Source: Spirochaetales bacterium
GTDB taxonomy: Bacteria > Spirochaetota > Spirochaetia > DTKZ01
Assembly (NCBI GenBank): GCA_017998025.1
Contig: JAGODW010000012.1
Coordinates: 1-14,000, forward strand
Direction: 5' to 3'
Length of the DNA: 14,000 nt
Under the pieces are notes generated by a model that was given only the letters and a program-made list of their open reading frames with translations, was not told where the DNA came from and did no database searches. Within the stretch, counting starts at the first letter, position 1. Each line of letters begins with the position of its first letter. Both the position numbers and the translations under genes were made by a program. Positions 7,088-14,000 of the stretch are shown in pieces.

Positions 7088-8056
7088 ATGAAAAAACTAT
7101 TCTATCTTGCCTTATGTATGCTTGTTGCGTTGTCTTTTGTCACTGCAGGGGGACAAAAAGAAAAAGAAGCGGAACGAACAAGTTTGATTCTTGCTACAGG
7201 AGGAACTGCGGGTACGTACTATCCCTTTGGAGGGGCCATGGCTCAGATCTGGAACACCCACATTCCGGGGATGAACGTTACAGCTCAGGCTACCGGCGCA
7301 TCCATAGAAAACATGCGCCTTGTCGGCAAGGGAGATGCAGAACTTGCCATCGTGCAGAACGATGTAATGGATTATGCCTATAAGGGAATCGAGCTCTTTG
7401 CCGGAGAAAAAATTGAGACGTTCAATACTATCGCCACATTGTATCCAGAAATTGTACAGATCGTAGTGAATCCAAACAGCGGAATTAATTCAGTAGCCGA
7501 TATGAAGGGGAAAAGCATTTCAGTAGGAGATGCGGGAAGCGGAGTAGAAGCTAATGCAAAGCAAGTATTGGAAGCCTATGGCTTAACTTTCAACGACATC
7601 CAGGTAAAGCATCTTTCTTTCCGGGAATCTGCTTCTGCATTCCAGGATAAACAAATCGATGGTTTCTTTGTTACGGCAGGAATCCCTAACCCCGCTATCC
7701 AGGAAATTGCAACTTTAGGGAAGGTAAAACTTCTTTCGATTGATCCTGCTACGAAACAGAAACTCATGGATAAATATAAGTTCTATACTCCTTTTACCAT
7801 CAAAAAGGAAACATACAGTGGTATGGTAGCGGATGCAGAGACTCTGGCCGTTAAAGCTACGCTTATTGTAAACAAAAATCTAAAGGCTGAGACTGTATAC
7901 AACCTGACCAAGGTTCTATTTGAGCAACAGCCTGCCCTGGCACAGGCACATGCCAAGGGAAAAGAACTTTCCCTTCAGGAAGCAGTTCAAGGGGTTTCTG
8001 TGCCCTTCCATCCGGGCGCCGAAAAGTACTTTAAAGAGAAAGGAATCTTGAAATAA
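7088..8056 (+). CDS. TAXI-family TRAP transporter solute-binding protein
   Basis: Periplasmic binding protein (322 aa) of the TAXI class, the binding partner of fused TRAP permeases. The N-terminus is a signal peptide with a likely cut at T-A before GGQKEKE (residues 19-22); the only early Cys (C10) is not in a lipobox. Hallmarks are ATGGTAGTYYPFGGAMA at 36-52, GDAELAIVQND at 82-92, SVGDAGSGVEANA at 145-157, DGFFVTAGIPNP at 191-202 and PFHPGAEKYF at 306-315. The frame is open to 7040, but AGGAGG (7076-7081) six bases before the ATG at 7088 and the signal peptide at that Met fix the start. It is the first gene of a three-gene operon with the DUF1850 protein and permease. Characterised TAXI systems carry organic acids such as glutamate or 2-oxoglutarate; the ligand here is unknown. 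Confidence 0.95.
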   Translation: MKKLFYLALCMLVALSFVTAGGQKEKEAERTSLILATGGTAGTYYPFGGAMAQIWNTHIPGMNVTAQATGASIENMRLVGKGDAELAIVQNDVMDYAYKGIELFAGEKIETFNTIATLYPEIVQIVVNPNSGINSVADMKGKSISVGDAGSGVEANAKQVLEAYGLTFNDIQVKHLSFRESASAFQDKQIDGFFVTAGIPNPAIQEIATLGKVKLLSIDPATKQKLMDKYKFYTPFTIKKETYSGMVADAETLAVKATLIVNKNLKAETVYNLTKVLFEQQPALAQAHAKGKELSLQEAVQGVSVPFHPGAEKYFKEKGILK

Positions 8057-8061
8057 AAACT

Positions 8062-8601
8062 TTGCACCAGAAAAAGATTCTGGGGAGCTACGGGCTTCCC
8101 GGAATCAGTTTGGTTGTTTTGCTGGGAGTGCTATATATTCCGGTTACCAATTGCCTGGTCGTCGAATCAAAAGAGGGGAATACTTTATACTGCAAACCCT
8201 GGGACAAGGCAGACCGATTAGAGATTTCTTACCTACACTCAGTAAACAAGAGTCTCATCACCGACTTATTTACCGCGGATGGTAAAAGGAACTTGCTATT
8301 GATCTCTAGCCAGTTTCACTCTTTCGGGGCAGGAGTTACAACCGCTCCAGAAACTCAAGAAGGGAGGATCGTTCTGGGGAAAGATTATCTAGAATACACC
8401 GGTATCCAGAGAGCGCTCCCAAAACTAGGGATTTTTGTACCCTGGCAAGCAAATACTACTTTACACTTCCATGAGGAAGCAATCCCTCTTGCTTCCCTTT
8501 CCCCGCCCGGGACTCTCCTGCAGATACGTATAATCCGGAAGCCCCTGGGAGAGTTGATTAGTTCCAGCCTGAAAAGTCGAATTTTACAGGAAAAACTTTA
8601 A
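8062..8601 (+). CDS. DUF1850 domain protein of TAXI-TRAP operon
   Basis: Small membrane-anchored protein (179 aa) with one N-terminal hydrophobic helix (about 13-28) and the rest predicted outside the cytoplasm. The region YLHSVNKSLITD (57-68) followed by a short beta segment and FHSFGAGV (85-92) is the core DUF1850 pattern; that domain is known almost only from TAXI-TRAP operons, where it sits between binding protein and permease, as here. Its function is unestablished; an accessory role in the transporter is inferred from location. The start is a TTG five bases after the upstream stop. No ribosome binding site stands at normal distance, so translation is probably coupled to the gene before it. 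The permease gene follows after 13 bp. Confidence 0.82.
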   Translation: MHQKKILGSYGLPGISLVVLLGVLYIPVTNCLVVESKEGNTLYCKPWDKADRLEISYLHSVNKSLITDLFTADGKRNLLLISSQFHSFGAGVTTAPETQEGRIVLGKDYLEYTGIQRALPKLGIFVPWQANTTLHFHEEAIPLASLSPPGTLLQIRIIRKPLGELISSSLKSRILQEKL

Positions 8602-8614
8602 AGAAGGAGAGACT

Positions 8615-10534
8615 ATGGCCGAGGCAAAAACTCAGGAACAACTAAATGTAGAGGAACTCCTTGCTAAGGTGGATAAGGAATCTGCGTATCGTAAACTAAC
8701 TGGAATGCATCATCGTCTGGTGGCGATTGTTGCTATAACTTTTTCACTCTTTCAACTCTACACAGCTTCCTTTGGACTTTTGCCCGCCCAGATGCAAAGG
8801 GCAGTCCATCTTTTGTTTGTACTATTCCTCTCCTATCTTCTATACCCCATACGTAAAGGAGTACGAGACACACGGATTCCCTGGTATGATAGAATATTAA
8901 GTGTAGTTGCTGCTTTATCGGCAGGATACATCGCCTATAACTACACAGGGTTAATGGAACGGGCAGGAGCCTTTACGACCTTTGATATTATTGTGGGAAT
9001 CATCGGCATACTGGCAGTGTTAGAAGCTTGCCGAAGGGTGGTAGGCCTTCCTATCCTGATTATTGCCTGTAGCTTCATTGCGTATACGTTTCTGGGGCCC
9101 TACATGCCCGGTTTCTTGAACCACCGGGGATACTCCTTCAGACGGGTAGTAGGACACCTCTTTTATACGACAGAAGGCATTCTAGGGCTTCCTCTGGGGG
9201 TAAGCTCCACCTTCATCTTCCTATTCATCCTATTTGGTGCCTTCCTGGATAAAACCGGGATCGGTAAATTTTTCATCGATATCGCCAATGCAATTGCAGG
9301 ATTCTCTGCCGGGGGCCCCGCAAAAGTCGCTGTAATTTCTTCTGCCATGATGGGAACCATCTCGGGAAGTTCCGTATCCAACACAGTGGGTACAGGAACC
9401 TTCACTATTCCCTTAATGAAGAAGCTCGGCTATAAACCAGAGTTTGCCGGTGCGGTAGAAGCTGCCTCTTCTACCGGAGGACAGATTATGCCTCCAATTA
9501 TGGGAGCCGCCGCTTTCCTCATGGCCGAGACTCTGGGCATTCCCTATCTAAAGGTGGCTGCTGCAGCTATTATACCTGCGATTCTCTACTTCTCCGGAAT
9601 TTTTATCATGGTACACCTGGAGGCAAAAAAGCTCGGGCTAAAAGGAGTACCCCGGGATCAGCTTCCCCGCATCGGAAAGGTACTGAAAGAACAGGGACAT
9701 TTGATCATTCCTCTGATTGCAATACTCTACTTCCTGATTCAGGGCTCTACTCCTATGAGAGCAGCCCTCTACGGAATTGTCACCTCTGTTCTGGCGGGTA
9801 TGTTGCGGAAAAACACAAGGATGAACTTTCGGGACCTTCTAGAAGCCTTAGAAAACGCAGGTAGAGGAATTCTCGGAGTTGCCATCGCTTGTGCTACTGC
9901 CGGAATCATTATTGGAGTTGTAACTCTGACAGGCCTTGGGCTTAAGATGGCATCAGGGCTTATTGCCCTGGCAGGTGGTTTAAAACTTCCAACCCTTATT
10001 TTTACCATGCTTGCTTCCCTGGTTTTAGGGATGGGAGTACCTACCACTGCCAACTACCTGATTACCTCTACAATAACCGCTCCTGCGGTAGTGCAGCTGG
10101 GCGTTCCGGTTTTGGCTGCCCATTTCTTTGCCTTCTACTTCGGAATTGTTGCAGACATTACGCCTCCAGTAGCTTTAGCTGCTTATGCAGGATCTGCTAT
10201 AGCCCGTGGAAATCCTTTTAAAACAGGTCTCATTGCTACCCGTCTTGCTATTGCAGCGTTTATTATTCCGTATATTTTTGCCTTTAATCCTACTATTTTA
10301 CTTATTGGAGCTACTCCTCTTCGAATAGTCCAGGTTCTTACCACTTCTCTTGTAGGTATGCTGGGCGTAGGGGCCGCAATGGAAGGGTACCTTTTGGGCC
10401 CAGCCAAACTATGGGAACGCTTACTGTACCTTGCAGGAGGATTGTTATTGATCGATCCCGGTTTCGTTACTGATATTATAGGTATTGTCCTTATTCTTAC
10501 TGCTATTATGTTACAACGAATTCGCCGGAAATAA
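8615..10534 (+). CDS. TRAP transporter permease, fused 4TM/12TM (DctQM-type)
   Basis: Inner-membrane permease (639 aa) that couples an ion gradient to uptake of the ligand delivered by the TAXI binding protein. A hydrophilic N-terminal stretch (1-30) precedes four helices (about 32-160) equivalent to the small DctQ subunit. The large DctM-type part follows. Its conserved segments are visible: GTISGSSVSNTVGTGTF at 247-263, SSTGGQIMPPIMGAAAF at 285-301, and LGMGVPTTANYLITSTIT at 471-488 with ITPPVALAAYAGS at 515-527. These mirror-related re-entrant loops form the transport path in the family. The C-terminal 60-70 residues add extra helices, as usual in the fused class. AAGGAG five bases before the ATG supports the start. 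This is the last gene of the operon. No hairpin with a T tract follows it. Confidence 0.95.
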   Translation: MAEAKTQEQLNVEELLAKVDKESAYRKLTGMHHRLVAIVAITFSLFQLYTASFGLLPAQMQRAVHLLFVLFLSYLLYPIRKGVRDTRIPWYDRILSVVAALSAGYIAYNYTGLMERAGAFTTFDIIVGIIGILAVLEACRRVVGLPILIIACSFIAYTFLGPYMPGFLNHRGYSFRRVVGHLFYTTEGILGLPLGVSSTFIFLFILFGAFLDKTGIGKFFIDIANAIAGFSAGGPAKVAVISSAMMGTISGSSVSNTVGTGTFTIPLMKKLGYKPEFAGAVEAASSTGGQIMPPIMGAAAFLMAETLGIPYLKVAAAAIIPAILYFSGIFIMVHLEAKKLGLKGVPRDQLPRIGKVLKEQGHLIIPLIAILYFLIQGSTPMRAALYGIVTSVLAGMLRKNTRMNFRDLLEALENAGRGILGVAIACATAGIIIGVVTLTGLGLKMASGLIALAGGLKLPTLIFTMLASLVLGMGVPTTANYLITSTITAPAVVQLGVPVLAAHFFAFYFGIVADITPPVALAAYAGSAIARGNPFKTGLIATRLAIAAFIIPYIFAFNPTILLIGATPLRIVQVLTTSLVGMLGVGAAMEGYLLGPAKLWERLLYLAGGLLLIDPGFVTDIIGIVLILTAIMLQRIRRK

Positions 10535-10551
10535 ATCCTGACTACGCCTAA

Positions 10552-10572
10552 TCAGTATGTGTGCTATACTGA
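10552..10572 (+). promoter_or_regulatory. Candidate fucI promoter overlapped by an inverted repeat
   Basis: TCAGTAT (10552-10558) and ATACTGA (10566-10572) form a perfect 7-bp inverted repeat with a 7-bp spacer. The right half lies inside an extended -10 element TGC-TATACT (10562-10570, five of six bases). No good -35 is seen; CTGACT at 10538-10543 is 21 bp away, too far. Because the repeat covers the -10, a bound protein would block transcription, which is the layout of a repressor site. It is followed by A-rich sequence, so it is not a plus-strand terminator. Transcription would start near 10577, giving a leader of about 40 nt. Confidence 0.45.
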
Positions 10573-10616
10573 AACAAAAAAATCATGATACTAATCTAAT
10601 AACATAGGAGGTACGT

Positions 10617-12431
10617 ATGGCGGATGTAACGAACATGAAAGTGCTCCCTCCCCGGGAACGGCTTCGGGGTTCCCTGCCCAAGATCGGAATACGGCCCTGT
10701 ATCGACGGCAGGCTGGGCGGGATCCGTGAATCTCTGGAAAATCAGACCATGGGAATGGCAAAAGCAGCAGCAGAGCTTTTTTCCACTAAGCTCCGGTATC
10801 CGAACGGGCTACCGGTGGAATGTGTAATAGCGGATTCAACCATTGGAAGGGTAGCCGAGGCAGCTGCCTGTGCTGAGAAATTCGCCCGGGAAGGAGTGGG
10901 TGTAACCCTCTCGGTAACTCCCTGCTGGTGTTATGGCTCTGAAACAATGGATATGGATCCTCTCACTATTAAAGCGGTATGGGGATTCAACGGAACCGAA
11001 CGCCCCGGTGCTGTATATCTTGCTGCAGTATTAGCTGCGCATAATCAGAAAGGATTGCCCGCATTCGGGATCTACGGTCGGCACATACAGGATATTGGGG
11101 ATACATCGATACCTTCTGACGTAGAAGAAAAACTTCTTCGCTTCGCCCGTGCGGGTCTTGCAGCAGCGTACATGAGAGGAAAGTCTTACCTGAGCATGGG
11201 TACTGTGTGTATGGGAATCGCAGGGTCTGTCGTGCAGGAAAATTTTTTCCAGGATTATCTGGGGATGAGGAACGAATACATCGACATGGTCGAATTCATC
11301 CGAAGAATCGAACGAGAAATCTATGACCCGGAAGAGTACCGACGAGCCCTGGAATGGACCCGGAAGAACTGTAAGGAAGGTCTCGATCTCAATAGACCGA
11401 AAAAGAAACATTCCCGCTCTCAATTGGACAAGGATTGGGAATTTGTAGTAAAGATGACCCTGATCGCCCGGGACCTGATGATAGGGAACCCAAAACTCGC
11501 GGCAGCAGGCTGGGGTGAAGAAGCGCTGGGGCACAATGCTTTAGTGGCCGGACTCCAGGGACAGCGGCAGTGGACGGATCATCTTCCCAACGGTGATTTC
11601 ACTGAAACGATGCTGAACACCTCCTTTGATTGGAACGGGATCCGCCAGCCGTTTGTTTTTGCTACAGAAAATGACAGCCTCAACGGCGTAGCAATGCTGT
11701 TCGGTCACCTCCTCACCGGTACCGCACAAATCTTCTCCGATGTCCGTACCTTCTGGAGTCCTGAATCTATAAAGCGGGTCACGGGGAAGACACTGAAAGG
11801 GATTGCAGAGCACGGTCTGATCCACCTGATCAATTCCGGTGCAACCTGTCTGGATGGTACCGGACAACAGCGGAAAGACGGGAAACCCATCATGAAACCG
11901 TACTGGGAAATCACTCCGGAGGACGTAGCCAACTGTTTAGATGCCGCCCTGTTTCCGCCGGCAAATCTCGATTACTTTCGAGGAGGCGGGTTCTCGACAG
12001 ACTTCAAGACGGAAGGGGGTATGCCGATGACGATGTCCCGGGTAAACATGGTGAAGGGGCTGGGCCCTGTGTTGCAAATCGCAGAGGGATGGTCGGTGGA
12101 CCTGGATGAACCTACCCATGATATCCTGGATAAACGAACGGATCCTACCTGGCCTACCACCTGGTTTACTCCCCGGCTAACCGGTAAAGGCAAGTTCAGT
12201 GACGTATATACTGTCATGGCCAACTGGGGCGCCAATCATGGTGCTATCAGTTACGGACATATTGGTGCAGACCTGATTACCCTTGCTTCTATCCTTCGGA
12301 TTCCTGTCTGCCTTCACAACGTACCGGAAGAAACGATCTTCCGCCCCAGTGCCTGGAATGCATTCGGAATGGACCTGGAGGGAGCGGATTACCGCGCCTG
12401 TGCAACGTACGGGCCTCTCTACGGAAAATAA
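10617..12431 (+). CDS. fucI: L-fucose isomerase
   Basis: Cytoplasmic Mn2+-dependent ketol isomerase that turns L-fucose into L-fuculose; the family also accepts D-arabinose. At 604 aa it is close to the 591 aa of the Escherichia coli enzyme and aligns along its whole length. The metal ligands are recognisable: E351 in [11 protein letters not shown]375 in [11 protein letters not shown] and H541 in [10 protein letters not shown]. The spacing of E351 and D375 (24 residues) equals that of E337 and D361 in E. coli. The N-terminus has [11 protein letters not shown] with the usual [15 protein letters not shown] (10606-10611) five bases before the ATG fixes the start. It has its own likely promoter and an overlapping inverted repeat. 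No fuculokinase, aldolase, mutarotase or fucose permease gene lies in the window. A membrane zinc-ribbon protein gene follows after 5 bp. Confidence 0.96.
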   Translation: MADVTNMKVLPPRERLRGSLPKIGIRPCIDGRLGGIRESLENQTMGMAKAAAELFSTKLRYPNGLPVECVIADSTIGRVAEAAACAEKFAREGVGVTLSVTPCWCYGSETMDMDPLTIKAVWGFNGTERPGAVYLAAVLAAHNQKGLPAFGIYGRHIQDIGDTSIPSDVEEKLLRFARAGLAAAYMRGKSYLSMGTVCMGIAGSVVQENFFQDYLGMRNEYIDMVEFIRRIEREIYDPEEYRRALEWTRKNCKEGLDLNRPKKKHSRSQLDKDWEFVVKMTLIARDLMIGNPKLAAAGWGEEALGHNALVAGLQGQRQWTDHLPNGDFTETMLNTSFDWNGIRQPFVFATENDSLNGVAMLFGHLLTGTAQIFSDVRTFWSPESIKRVTGKTLKGIAEHGLIHLINSGATCLDGTGQQRKDGKPIMKPYWEITPEDVANCLDAALFPPANLDYFRGGGFSTDFKTEGGMPMTMSRVNMVKGLGPVLQIAEGWSVDLDEPTHDILDKRTDPTWPTTWFTPRLTGKGKFSDVYTVMANWGANHGAISYGHIGADLITLASILRIPVCLHNVPEETIFRPSAWNAFGMDLEGADYRACATYGPLYGK

Positions 12432-12436
12432 GGGAT

Positions 12437-12835
12437 ATGACTTCCATTTCCGGTTTGGTTGCAAAAGGAGCTTACTTTCTCTTTATGGGGATCCTTCTCT
12501 TAAATTTATCCCAGAAACGTCTGGGACCCCGGGGAATTAAAAAGAGAACCGCTACCCTGTATCTGGCGATTGCAATTTTGGGGGTCTATATAGGGGCGGG
12601 GGCTATTGTTCATGCCCCCCGTCTCTTTTCTCTCAAACTCCCTGATCTTCTTATAGGGCCATTCCTGGCAGGAGTACTCTATACTCTGTACCGGTACCGT
12701 AAAAAAACATTTCCGTTTCTCAGACGTTGCCCCGAATGTGGAAAGAATCTACCCTGGGATCGGATTCTATTTCTGGATTCAAATCTCTGCAAGGAATGTG
12801 AAACCGTACATGAAAAAGAAACAAAGGACCTGTAA
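12437..12835 (+). CDS. Uncharacterised membrane protein with C-terminal zinc ribbon
   Basis: I do not recognise a named family for this 132-aa protein. Three hydrophobic helices are visible at about 8-24, 40-58 and 69-86, followed by a basic stretch (RYRKK at 86-90, RR at 96-97) that should face the cytoplasm. Next comes a four-cysteine knuckle pair, C98-xx-C101 in RRCPECGKNLPW and C118-xx-C121 in LCKEC, which is the pattern of a zinc ribbon. The tail is charged. The ATG is 5 bp after the fucI stop with only AGGG very close to it as a ribosome binding site, so it is probably translated by coupling to fucI; expression of this length is plausible but not certain. A role in fucose metabolism is not implied by sequence. 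The 3' end faces the WP-repeat gene with 13 bp between. Confidence 0.75.
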   Translation: MTSISGLVAKGAYFLFMGILLLNLSQKRLGPRGIKKRTATLYLAIAILGVYIGAGAIVHAPRLFSLKLPDLLIGPFLAGVLYTLYRYRKKTFPFLRRCPECGKNLPWDRILFLDSNLCKECETVHEKETKDL

Positions 12836-12848
12836 TGTGACGAACAAC

Positions 12849-13379
12849 CTATGTTTTTTTCTTCTGGAGTAGATCCAGCACAATTAACAGGACTCCTCCA
12901 AAAATCAGAATTCCTGGCCAGAATTGTACCAGAAATATCCGCAGACTTACCCCTACCCATCCCAGACTGAAAATAAGAAATACTACAGAAAGAAACACAA
13001 TGGAAAGTGCAGGGATCATGTACCGAATTCGATACCGCTCTTTTTTTCTAAAGCTGTAGAATAATAGCGCAAGACCGATGAACAGCATGAAAAAAGGCCA
13101 GATATTTTTAACCCGTAGAGGGCCCAGAATATCTGCATTGAAAAGTAGTAAGAAAGCTCCTGTAAGGGAACAGAATATTCCATAAAAAACAAGGCTTTCC
13201 TTTCCTCCCAGAAAATAGGCTCTGTAGAGAAGGTATAATCCAAGAATCGTTACCAGAATTGGCCAGAGCGGCATGATTCCCTGGAGAAACCCCAGCGTTC
13301 GTAAAAGAAGGGTTCCTCCAAATAGGACAAAAAGCACCCCAACCACGAGATATTTTCTGGGGAATTTTCCTCGTTCCAT
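12849..13379 (-). CDS. Six-helix membrane protein with three Trp-Pro repeats (LiaF/DUF5668-like)
   Basis: Hydrophobic protein of 176 aa with about six transmembrane helices (10-27, 37-53, 62-81, 92-110, 121-139, 150-169) and a basic C-terminus ending in KKKT. The helices form three hairpins. The second helix of each begins with a Trp-Pro motif and ends in a Gly-rich stretch: W39-P40 with G47, W94-P95 with G102, and W154-P155 with G161-G162. This resembles the LiaI/LiaF-type transmembrane (DUF5668) repeat of envelope-stress membrane proteins, but the soluble LiaF C-terminal domain is missing. Function is unknown. GGAG five bases before the ATG supports the start, which is 9 bp after the isocitrate dehydrogenase stop, so the two are probably cotranscribed. 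Confidence 0.8.
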   Translation of the reverse strand: MERGKFPRKYLVVGVLFVLFGGTLLLRTLGFLQGIMPLWPILVTILGLYLLYRAYFLGGKESLVFYGIFCSLTGAFLLLFNADILGPLRVKNIWPFFMLFIGLALLFYSFRKKERYRIRYMIPALSIVFLSVVFLIFSLGWVGVSLRIFLVQFWPGILIFGGVLLIVLDLLQKKKT

Positions 13380-13388
13380 CGCTTCTCC

Positions 13389-14000
13389 CTAAACCATATT
13401 CTCTATAATCGCAGAACCAAACCCGCTGGTAGATACTTTTGTAGCACCTTCCATTAATCGTGCAAAATCGTATGTAACGATTTTCTGCCGGATTGTGCTT
13501 TGTATACCTCGTTCGATCAAGTCCGCAGCCTCTTGCCAGCCTAAGTACTGGAACATCATGACTCCAGAAAGGATTACCGAGCTAGGATTCGCCACATCTT
13601 TTCCCGCATATTTGGGAGCAGTCCCATGGGTTGCCTCAAAAATAGCATGCCCTGACTCATAATTGATATTCGCTCCCGGGGCTATACCGATGCCTCCGAC
13701 CTGAGCTGCAAGAGCATCGGAAATATAGTCACCATTCAAGTTCAGGGTGGCAATAACATCGTATTCCATCGGGCGGGTAAGGACCTGTTGAAGAAAGGCA
13801 TCGGCAATTACATCTTTGATCAGTAGCTTCCCCTCGGGAACCATACCTTCTCCCAGTTCCTGCTGGGTAATAATTACGTCTCTAAACTCTCTTTTGGCTA
13901 ATTCATATCCCCAGTTCCGGAAGGCCCCCTCTGTGTACTTCATGATGTTCCCTTTATGTACCAGGGTTACACTTTTACAGCCTTGTTTTAACGCATAGCG
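13389..14000 (-). CDS. icd: NADP-type isocitrate dehydrogenase, C-terminal part
   Basis: The gene begins beyond the right edge; 203 C-terminal codons are in the window, open to base 14000. The enzyme oxidatively decarboxylates isocitrate to 2-oxoglutarate in the citric acid cycle, homodimeric, in the cytoplasm. The visible part begins [20 protein letters not shown], which is the conserved start of the small domain. It continues with [19 protein letters not shown] (metal-binding aspartates) and [13 protein letters not shown], the cofactor loop. The Lys-Tyr pair in APKYAG matches the residues that hold the 2'-phosphate of NADP in the E. coli enzyme, so NADP use is inferred. The C-terminal FGSAIIENM is family-typical. 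A Met at 13943 is internal and not the start. The WP-repeat membrane gene follows after 9 bp. Confidence 0.95.
   Translation of the reverse strand, partial: RYALKQGCKSVTLVHKGNIMKYTEGAFRNWGYELAKREFRDVIITQQELGEGMVPEGKLLIKDVIADAFLQQVLTRPMEYDVIATLNLNGDYISDALAAQVGGIGIAPGANINYESGHAIFEATHGTAPKYAGKDVANPSSVILSGVMMFQYLGWQEAADLIERGIQSTIRQKIVTYDFARLMEGATKVSTSGFGSAIIENMV

Noticed and set aside
10552..10583. Hairpin as a rho-independent terminator of the TRAP operon
   Set aside because: The stem is AT-rich and followed by A residues, not T, on the plus strand; a regulatory reading fits better.
11031..11534. Long open frame (167 codons) antisense to fucI
   Set aside because: The fucI frame is certain and covers it fully; the antisense product is rich in Phe, Cys and His with no recognisable motif and no ribosome binding site. 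Several similar antisense frames (for example 1127-1516, 2379-2861, 5713-6129) are explained the same way.
12836..12848. Terminator between the two convergent membrane-protein genes
   Set aside because: The only notable element is a T run at 12853-12859 inside the minus-strand gene; no stem-loop precedes it on either strand.

Overview
The window looks like ordinary chromosomal DNA from a spirochaete, probably Treponema or Spirochaeta-like. The main pointer is the two solute-binding proteins, whose signal peptides end in A-G-G followed by a Lys/Glu-rich linker, a style common in that phylum. A NIF-type nifS-nifU pair and TRAP transporters fit as well. The phylum call is an inference from gene style; no rRNA or other phylogenetic marker gene is present.

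Left part (1-4870). A truncated M20 metallopeptidase (+) meets an MFS/DHA2 drug-efflux-type permease (-), and the two overlap tail to tail by 9 bp. Going right on the minus strand come a strong rho-independent terminator, an orphan DctP-type TRAP solute-binding protein, a tRNA-Pro(GGG) with a good promoter, and a nifS-nifU operon for Fe-S cluster assembly.

Middle (4939-10534), all plus strand. A PHP-family histidinol-phosphatase lies 10 bp ahead of a CNNM/CorC-family CBS membrane protein. Then comes a complete TAXI-type TRAP transporter operon: solute-binding protein, DUF1850 membrane-anchored protein, and fused 4TM/12TM permease. Its three genes are separated by 5 and 13 bp.

Right part (10617-14000). 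An L-fucose isomerase has its own likely promoter, overlapped by an inverted repeat. It is followed 5 bp later by an uncharacterised three-helix membrane protein with a C-terminal zinc ribbon. Convergent to these, on the minus strand, the 3' part of NADP-type isocitrate dehydrogenase is followed 9 bp later by a six-helix membrane protein built from three Trp-Pro repeats.

I see no CRISPR array, insertion sequence, prophage, integrase, attachment site or replication origin, and coding density is high throughout. I found no convincing new multi-gene system. The items most worth a second look are the two small membrane proteins, three inverted repeats in front of transcription units, a Cys-rich insertion in NifS, and the unknown substrate of the TAXI transporter next to a lone fucose isomerase.
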